A stretch of DNA of 9,755 nucleotides from an uncultured Ruminococcus sp. (lineage in GTDB: Bacteria; Bacillota; Clostridia; Oscillospirales; CAG-272). Shown in pieces: positions 5,478-9,755 of the stretch. A program made the translations under genes and the position numbers. Within the stretch, counting starts at the first letter, position 1. Every line of letters starts with the position of its first letter. The notes under the pieces are model-generated. The model saw only the letters and a program-made list of their open reading frames with translations. It ran no database searches and had not been told where the DNA came from. The DNA lies in contig CACYWX010000095.1 of the NCBI GenBank assembly GCA_902778205.1, forward strand, positions 1-9,755. The letters run 5' to 3'.

Positions 5478-6515
5478 TTATGATGGATCCTCCGCGCGGA
5501 GACAGCAAAGCCTGCCGCGCTCGGGATACGGCCTGTAGCAGAAGCCACACCCCCGGCACCGGGAGACGGCGTCATCCGACATTCGGAGCTTTGTGGGGAA
5601 ATCCGGCTCGCACAGCAGGGGACGGCTCATCGATACGGCGGACGCTCCGGCCTCCAGCGCCTCGAACATCCCGGCAAGGGATCGGAAGCCTCCCACCTCG
5701 ATCAGCGGGAGCTCCACCTCGTTCCGCAGACGGCGGATGTTGTCGATAAAGAACGGTCTCTCAGGCACCCCTCCCGGCGCGGAATTCCACCCGGAGATCT
5801 CCACCGCGTCAAAGCATCCGGACACGGAACGGAGCGCGTCAACCAGATCCCGATGGTATTCTTCGGTCCCCGCCTCGTCGTCGCCGTTGATCTTCAAGAG
5901 AAGCGGAAAGGCGTCGCCGCAGGTCTTTTTCACCTCCTCCGCCGCCTCCCGGATCACGCGGAAGCGGTTCAGGGCCGATCCTCCGTACCGGTCCGTGCGG
6001 TGGTTGAAGCGGGGATAGAAGAACCGGGACAGCAGATAGAGGTGCGCGCCGTGGAGCATGATCCCGGAAAATCCCGCCCGCTTCGCCCGGAGAGCCGCCG
6101 CGCCGAAGGATCGGACCAGGGCCGCGATGTCGGACTCGGTCATATTGTCCGGCGTCAGCACGGGGAGTCCGCCGTTGTGTCCCTCCGCCTTCGCGCCGCC
6201 ATGTCCCAGCTGCATGACCGCCGGAACGCCCTCCGCCTGCGACGCGTCCGCGATCCGGACAGCGTCGGGGAGAAACTCGTCGTCCCAAACCGCATTCTGC
6301 CAGGGATTTGCCCTGCCCTCCGGGGACACGCAGGTGTGTGCGGTGACGATGAGGCCCAGGGGCTGTTTTCCGAGCCGGCGGTATTCCTCCGTTTCCACAG
6401 CCGGGACATGGCCGTCGGGCTCCGCGCAGAACAGCTCCGTGGCGGACCGCACCAGCCTCCCCGGCATGGACAGCTTCCCGAGGGTGCATGATGTGAACAA
6501 AATGCTTTTTTCCAT
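5478..6515 (-). CDS. Old Yellow Enzyme-type NAD(P)H:flavin oxidoreductase with C-terminal cysteine cluster
   Basis: A 345-residue flavoprotein of the Old Yellow Enzyme family, a TIM barrel binding FMN that typically reduces activated C=C bonds (enones, enoates). Visible signatures are Q-L-G-H-G-G (102-107), H-G-A-H (155-158, substrate-binding histidine pair) and R-T-D-R-Y-G-G-S (173-180). The L-I-E-V-G-G-F stretch (271-277) and S-M-S-R-P-L (295-300) match the phosphate-binding strands. The C-terminus carries C320, C323, C326 and the pair C337-C338, recalling the [4Fe-4S] site of 2,4-dienoyl-CoA reductase-like members, but the large FAD/NADH-binding half of those enzymes is absent. There is no signal peptide; it is cytoplasmic. 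The start at 6515 has GGGGGAG about 7 bases upstream. It is transcribed alone from its own promoter, divergent from the propeller gene. Its substrate may be an unsaturated acid or phenolic released from the plant material, but that is inference. Confidence 0.88.
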   Translation of the reverse strand: MEKSILFTSCTLGKLSMPGRLVRSATELFCAEPDGHVPAVETEEYRRLGKQPLGLIVTAHTCVSPEGRANPWQNAVWDDEFLPDAVRIADASQAEGVPAVMQLGHGGAKAEGHNGGLPVLTPDNMTESDIAALVRSFGAAALRAKRAGFSGIMLHGAHLYLLSRFFYPRFNHRTDRYGGSALNRFRVIREAAEEVKKTCGDAFPLLLKINGDDEAGTEEYHRDLVDALRSVSGCFDAVEISGWNSAPGGVPERPFFIDNIRRLRNEVELPLIEVGGFRSLAGMFEALEAGASAVSMSRPLLCEPDFPTKLRMSDDAVSRCRGCGFCYRPYPERGRLCCLRAEDPS

Positions 6516-6559
6516 TCCGATCTCCCCCTGACCTCACGCGGATTTTCTTGATCGGTCCT

Positions 6560-6588
6560 ATTCTATCACAGATTCTCTCTTGCGTCAA
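6560..6588 (-). promoter_or_regulatory. Sigma-A type promoter for the OYE gene
   Basis: On the minus strand TTGACG (6588-6583), a 17-base spacer and TAGAAT (6565-6560) match consensus at 5 of 6 positions each. The start would be near 6553, about 38 bases before the ATG at 6515. Confidence 0.82.
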
Positions 6589-6598
6589 CCGGTCCGGC

Positions 6599-6627
6599 TT
6601 GACAAGGCGCGGGGATTATGCTATGAT
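6599..6627 (+). promoter_or_regulatory. Near-consensus sigma-A promoter for the propeller gene
   Basis: A perfect TTGACA (6599-6604) is followed after exactly 17 bases by TATGAT (6622-6627), one mismatch from consensus. The start is expected near 6634, so upstream ATGs at 6548 and 6623 fall outside or at the edge of the transcript. The -35 box is 10 bp from the -35 box of the divergent promoter, giving an inverted GTCAA-N10-TTGAC centred between them. Confidence 0.88.
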
Positions 6628-6650
6628 GGATCAAATCTATAAGCAGACAC

Positions 6651-6656
6651 AGGAGG
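6651..6656 (+). promoter_or_regulatory. Ribosome binding site deciding the propeller gene start
   Basis: AGGAGG lies 5 bases before the ATG at 6662. The earlier in-frame ATGs (6548, 6623, 6626) have no such site, and 6548 lies upstream of the promoter, so the protein starts at 6662. Confidence 0.85.
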
Positions 6657-6661
6657 CAGTC

Positions 6662-8092
6662 ATGGAACCCATCCAAATCGGTTCCCGCCGGGAACCCATG
6701 TGGGACGATTATCTGATCGACACGGAACAGACCGACACCCCTCTCAAGCTCCACCATCCCGTTCAGCGGGACCGGGAAATCTTCACGGAGCCCTGGGCTC
6801 AGACAGCGAGTCCCTATCTGAGCATTGTGCAGGACGGGGACCGGTATCTCATGTACTCGAGAGGCTCGGCCGGACTGCTCCTGTCTCAGAGCACGGACGG
6901 CATTCACTGGGAGAGGCCTGGGCTGGGGCTGGTCGAATACGAGGGCTCAAAGGACAATTCGCTGGTGGCGTTTGTCCATCCCGCTCCGGACGACTCCCCC
7001 CGCGCCATGCATTTCGACGGGTTCCGCGCCTTTGTGGACAACAATCCCGCCTGCCCGCCCGAGGAGCGCATCAAGGCCATCGCCAACGTGGACGACCATC
7101 TCCGCGTCTACGCCTCTCCGGGCGGATTCCGCTTCCGCATGCTGGGGATCCTTCCCATCCGCGCTCAGAATCCCGGCACGCCCTTCGACAGCATCAACAC
7201 CCTGTTCTGGGACAAGAACATCGGGAAATACCGCGCCTATGTCCGGGACTATTTCTCGCCCTCCAATCCCGCGGACGGGATCTGGATCCGGGCTATCAGC
7301 GGAACGGAGAGCGAGGAGCTGTTCCCCGAAAGCGGCAAATGGCCCAAGGCACAGTATCTGCGGTACGACACGCCCAACGCCTGGCAGATGTACATCAACT
7401 CCATCATGCCCTATGAGCGGGCGGATCACATTCTGGTGGGCTTCCCTTCCCGTTACGTGATCCGGCGGGAGTGGACGGACAATTACGACGAGCTCTGCGG
7501 CCGGGAGGAAAGGCTGAAGCGGGCCGGGGAAAACCGGGACCACCGGCTGGGGCTCTCCGTCAGCGACACCCTCTTCATGATGTCCCGGGACGGTCTCAAC
7601 TTCACGCGCTATCCCGAGGCCTTCATCCGCCCGGGGCCGGAGCATCCGAAAAACTGGGTCTACGGCAGCGTGTACTTTTCCAACGGCCTCTTCGTCACAC
7701 AGCCGGCTCATCCGGGCTGTGATCCCGAGTTTTCCTTCTACTGCATCGAGAACCGCTTCTTCCCGGATCCTCCCGAGGCCTGGCGGTATACGATCCGGCT
7801 GGACGGGTTCGCCTCCCGGACCGGGGTGTATCCGGAGTCCAATCTCGTCACCAAGCCCTTCATCTTTGATGGCCGGGACCTCTATGTCAACTTCTCCACC
7901 TCCGCTTACGGACACATGCGCTTCCGGCTGAAGGACATGGACGGACACAGCATCTCCTCCTGCGAGACCTTCGGGGACAGCACGGACCGGAGAGTGCGGT
8001 TCGACGGGAACGTCGGGGATTTCGCCGGACGTCCCGTGGTCCTCTCGGTGAACATGTTCGACGCGGATCTGTATTCGATCATGTTCCGATAA
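6662..8092 (+). CDS. Cytoplasmic beta-propeller protein related to GH32/GH43-type glycosidases, function unproven
   Basis: A 476-residue protein of a widespread but, to my knowledge, poorly characterised family found beside sugar-degradation genes in Planctomycetes, Verrucomicrobia and Paenibacillus-like bacteria. It opens with the family's W-D-D-Y-L-I-D (14-20), then propeller repeats: D-G-D-R-Y-L-M-Y-S-R-G (58-68), S-T-D-G-I-H-W-E-R-P (77-86), G-L-V-E-Y-E-G-S-K-D-N (89-99), F-V-D-N-N-P-x-C-P-P-E-E-R-x-K-A (124-139), F-W-D-K-N-I-G-K-Y-R-A-Y-V-R-D (182-196) and M-S-R-D-G-L-N-F (307-314). Residues about 395-476 form a C-terminal beta-sandwich with L-V-T-K-P-F (395-400) and F-S-T-S-A-Y-G (411-417). 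No signal peptide is present, so it acts in the cytoplasm. Acidic residues in the blades fit a glycosidase or phosphorylase, but I cannot assign a catalytic pair. It is monocistronic, divergent from the OYE gene. Confidence 0.85.
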   Translation: MEPIQIGSRREPMWDDYLIDTEQTDTPLKLHHPVQRDREIFTEPWAQTASPYLSIVQDGDRYLMYSRGSAGLLLSQSTDGIHWERPGLGLVEYEGSKDNSLVAFVHPAPDDSPRAMHFDGFRAFVDNNPACPPEERIKAIANVDDHLRVYASPGGFRFRMLGILPIRAQNPGTPFDSINTLFWDKNIGKYRAYVRDYFSPSNPADGIWIRAISGTESEELFPESGKWPKAQYLRYDTPNAWQMYINSIMPYERADHILVGFPSRYVIRREWTDNYDELCGREERLKRAGENRDHRLGLSVSDTLFMMSRDGLNFTRYPEAFIRPGPEHPKNWVYGSVYFSNGLFVTQPAHPGCDPEFSFYCIENRFFPDPPEAWRYTIRLDGFASRTGVYPESNLVTKPFIFDGRDLYVNFSTSAYGHMRFRLKDMDGHSISSCETFGDSTDRRVRFDGNVGDFAGRPVVLSVNMFDADLYSIMFR

Positions 8093-8109
8093 ACAACAGA
8101 AAAAAGAAT

Positions 8110-8146
8110 CCGGCGCACCGCTTTCCTCAAGGGATCGGCGCGCCGG
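8110..8146 (-). terminator. Intrinsic terminator of the rhamnosidase-esterase operon
   Basis: CCGGCGCACCG (8110-8120) pairs with CGGCGCGCCGG (8136-8146) at 10 of 11 positions around a 15-base loop. On the minus strand it is followed by GATTCTTTTTTCTG, a good U-tract, so it ends transcripts from the esterase gene (stop at 8163). On the plus strand it lies 17 bases after the propeller stop, but the following bases are not T-rich, so termination in that direction is weaker or relies on the hairpin alone. Confidence 0.82.
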
Positions 8147-8162
8147 GTCTGTATGTATGGAA

Positions 8163-9191
8163 TTACGGGTTTGCGGTCAGCTCCTCGAAGACGGGCCAGG
8201 CCTCGTCGGGATAGAACCGGTGTCCCGCGGGCCCGATCACCAGACGGCAGGAATCGGGGACGCCCGCCGCCGCGTAGACCGCCTGCACGGTGCGGAAGCC
8301 CTCCTCCACACCGTCCAGCGGGAAGATGGGGTCCTCCCGTCCGCAGACGATCACCGCCGGGGTGGGAGCGGACAGCATGGCCAGATCGGGCATCTCCATA
8401 TACTCCAGAATATGGGGGATGTGGTTGCAGATGCAGTGGTCCATGGCGAAGATGGATTTCCGGTAGAGGTTGAAGGCGCAGGAGGGCATGACTGCGGCCA
8501 GTCTGTGCTCCACGGCGGCGGCGTGCCAGGTGGCGGTCCCGCCTCCGGAATTGCCCATCAGATAGATCCGGCCCGTGTCCGCCGCCGGGCAGAAGCCGCT
8601 CTCCAGCGCGTCGATCAGGCGGCCGATGTCATAGATGCGCTCGCCCAGAAGGGTCCGGCCCAGAAGCAGGGCCTGGGACGCCGGGAGCAGGCAGCCGCTT
8701 CCGTGCTTCAGCTCGCCCAGCCCTCTCTGTTCCATGGCCACGGCGATGTATCCGCGTCCCGCGGCCTGAACGGCGAAGTCCCGGCCTCCGGCGATGGTCT
8801 CCGCGTCTCCCGGGAATTTCGCCCGTCTCAGGGAGATGTGCATGCCGGTGGAATGGCCCTGCAGGCAGATCATCACCGGCAGCTTCCCGTTCCGCTCCAG
8901 CCGCGACGGAGCCTTCGGAATCAGCAGATGGGCCGGTACCCGGAAGCCCGGCTCGGACTCGAAGGTAAAGCGGAGCTCCGTAAAGCGCGGGTCCCCGTCC
9001 TCCTCGAATTCCACGGCCGTGTCGGGCGCATCGGCGGGCACGGGCATTTTGTCCCAGCCGATCAGGCTTTTGAAGACGCAGTCGGCGCGTTTCCTCTGAG
9101 GCTCAAGGGGTTCGCCGTGATCGAAGGAATAGGGCAGACGGGCTGCGAGATCGGCGTCGGCCAGCCCGGTGTGAAGATCGTACAGCGACAT
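8163..9191 (-). CDS. Large alpha/beta-hydrolase, acetyl-xylan-esterase-like
   Basis: A 342-residue serine hydrolase with a long N-terminal extension (1-75) before the alpha/beta core, as in acetyl-xylan-esterase/Abhydrolase_7-like enzymes. The core begins with F-R-V-P-A-H-L-L-I-P (83-92), then L-Q-G-H-S-T-G (110-116, oxyanion region), M-E-Q-R-G-L-G-E (153-160), the nucleophile elbow G-N-S-G-G-G (213-218, Ser215), the acid in G-R-E-D-P-I-F-P (D287) and the histidine in G-P-A-G-H-R-F (H324). All three triad residues are thus visible. There is no signal peptide; it probably works in the cytoplasm on imported acetylated oligosaccharides or glycosides. AAGGAG lies 7 bases before the ATG at 9191. 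It follows the rhamnosidase-like gene by 17-18 bases on the same strand, so both share a transcript that ends at the terminator near 8110. The acyl group removed is not shown by the sequence. Confidence 0.85.
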   Translation of the reverse strand: MSLYDLHTGLADADLAARLPYSFDHGEPLEPQRKRADCVFKSLIGWDKMPVPADAPDTAVEFEEDGDPRFTELRFTFESEPGFRVPAHLLIPKAPSRLERNGKLPVMICLQGHSTGMHISLRRAKFPGDAETIAGGRDFAVQAAGRGYIAVAMEQRGLGELKHGSGCLLPASQALLLGRTLLGERIYDIGRLIDALESGFCPAADTGRIYLMGNSGGGTATWHAAAVEHRLAAVMPSCAFNLYRKSIFAMDHCICNHIPHILEYMEMPDLAMLSAPTPAVIVCGREDPIFPLDGVEEGFRTVQAVYAAAGVPDSCRLVIGPAGHRFYPDEAWPVFEELTANP

Positions 9192-9209
9192 GGGAATACT
9201 CCTTTTCTG

Positions 9210-9755
9210 TTATTTGGATTCCAGATCCGCCTCGATGACGTGATAGCCGCTTTCCAGCTTTCGCTGAATGCCGCAGAAGTCGACTTGGGCCGTTATACCG
9301 AAGGGGATCTCCAGAAACAGTCTTTTCTTTCCGTACCGGGTGGACCACCGCACCGAGACCGGACCGCGGACCGAATCCACCACGGCGTGGACCGAGCAGA
9401 GTTCCTCCGGCAGGACCGGCGCGACGCGGATCTCCCTCCATCCCGGCTCCACGGGCGTGACACCCGCCAGATACACGTAGAAGAAATATCCGACCGCCCC
9501 GTACATGGGGTGGTTGTGGGAGTTCATGCCCGGATTCTTTTTCAGCTCGAACCGCTCCCAGATTGTTGTGGCCTCGTTCTGGATCATGTAGCCGTAGGAG
9601 GGATAGGTCTCCTTCGTCAGGAGGGTCCACGCCTCCTCCATGTGGCCGTACTTCGCCAGCATGTCGAAGAGATACCGGGTGCAGAGGTTGCCGGTGGTGA
9701 AGCGGTAGTCCCGGTCCCTCAGATCCCCGGCCAGAAGCTCCGCCGCGGCCTGACG
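9210..9755 (-). CDS. GH78-like alpha-L-rhamnosidase, C-terminal part (5' end outside window)
   Basis: The frame is open from the window edge at 9755 to the TAA at 9212-9210 and shows 181 C-terminal residues; the start lies outside. The pattern is that of the end of the (alpha/alpha)6 barrel of GH78: F-T-T-G-N-L-C-T-R-Y-L-F (19-30 of the visible part), Y-P-S-Y-G-Y-M-I (51-58), A-T-T-I-W-E-R (62-68) with the conserved Glu67 taken as the catalytic base in this family, and N-S-H-N-H-P-M-Y-G-A-V-G-Y-F-F-Y (78-93). From about 100 onward comes the C-terminal beta-sandwich (V-A-P-V-L-P, V-R-G-P-V-S-V-R-W). These enzymes remove terminal alpha-L-rhamnose from pectin side chains, flavonoid glycosides or other rhamnosides. 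Internal ATGs such as that at 9662 are not starts. It heads or belongs to an operon with the esterase downstream. Confidence 0.88.
   Translation of the reverse strand, partial: RQAAAELLAGDLRDRDYRFTTGNLCTRYLFDMLAKYGHMEEAWTLLTKETYPSYGYMIQNEATTIWERFELKKNPGMNSHNHPMYGAVGYFFYVYLAGVTPVEPGWREIRVAPVLPEELCSVHAVVDSVRGPVSVRWSTRYGKKRLFLEIPFGITAQVDFCGIQRKLESGYHVIEADLESK

Noticed and set aside
6548..6661. Longer N-terminus for the propeller protein starting at 6548 or 6623
   Set aside because: The 6548 start lies upstream of the promoter boxes and neither has a ribosome binding site, while ATG 6662 is preceded by AGGAGG and the family's W-D-D-Y-L-I-D lies close to it.
6947..7948. 333-codon minus-strand frame antisense to the propeller gene
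   Set aside because: Val/Gly/His-rich composition without family motifs; explained by codon bias of the plus-strand gene.
8136..8146. Palindrome GGCGCGCC as an operator
   Set aside because: It is one arm of the terminator stem; the self-complementarity follows from GC-rich sequence and it is located after both genes, not before a promoter.

Overview
The window looks like chromosomal DNA from a GC-rich, low-complexity-free member of the Firmicutes, most likely an uncultured gut or rumen clostridium of the Oscillospirales/Christensenellales kind. The support is indirect: purine-rich AGGAGG-type ribosome binding sites, textbook sigma-A promoters (TTGACA-17-TATAAT type), two Gram-positive style lipoproteins with acidic low-complexity linkers after the lipobox, and a dense set of carbohydrate-active genes. 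No taxonomic marker gene is present, so this placement is an inference. I see no tRNA, rRNA, CRISPR array, insertion sequence, phage gene or regulator gene.

Layout. (1) Positions 1-2330, minus strand: a tightly coupled operon that reads HAD-family hydrolase, HSL-type esterase/lipase, small polysaccharide deacetylase, then the first seven codons of a further gene that leaves the window. Its promoter lies at 2370-2398. (2) Positions 2331-2537: a 207-base divergent regulatory region with one good promoter in each direction and an A-stem-T hairpin between them. (3) Positions 2538-5411, plus strand: a two-gene lipoprotein operon with an ABC-type sugar-binding protein carrying an EF-hand-like calcium loop, followed 3 bases later by a two-domain lipoprotein ending in a GH43 beta-propeller. 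It closes with a perfect 13-bp bidirectional terminator. (4) Positions 5478-6515, minus strand: an Old Yellow Enzyme-type oxidoreductase with a C-terminal cysteine cluster. (5) Positions 6516-6661: a very compact divergent promoter pair whose -35 boxes are only 10 bp apart. (6) Positions 6662-8092, plus strand: a cytoplasmic beta-propeller protein related to GH32/GH43-type enzymes but, as far as I know, of unproven function. (7) Positions 8163-9755, minus strand: the C-terminal third or less of a GH78-like alpha-L-rhamnosidase followed by a large alpha/beta-hydrolase esterase, with an intrinsic terminator at 8110-8146.

How it may work together. The genes suggest breakdown of a decorated, rhamnose- and pentose-containing plant glycan or glycoside. 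The lipoproteins would capture and trim it at the cell surface. The rhamnosidase and the beta-propeller protein have no signal peptide in what is visible, and would act inside. Three separate hydrolases (HSL esterase, deacetylase, acetyl-esterase-like protein) could remove acyl groups. The OYE enzyme could reduce an unsaturated aglycone or acid. No permease, ATPase or transcription factor is in the window, so the transport and control parts must lie elsewhere. None of this is an obviously new system. The most unusual points are the domain-fused GH43 lipoprotein with a possible internal start, the altered catalytic motifs in several enzymes, and the two symmetric divergent promoter regions.
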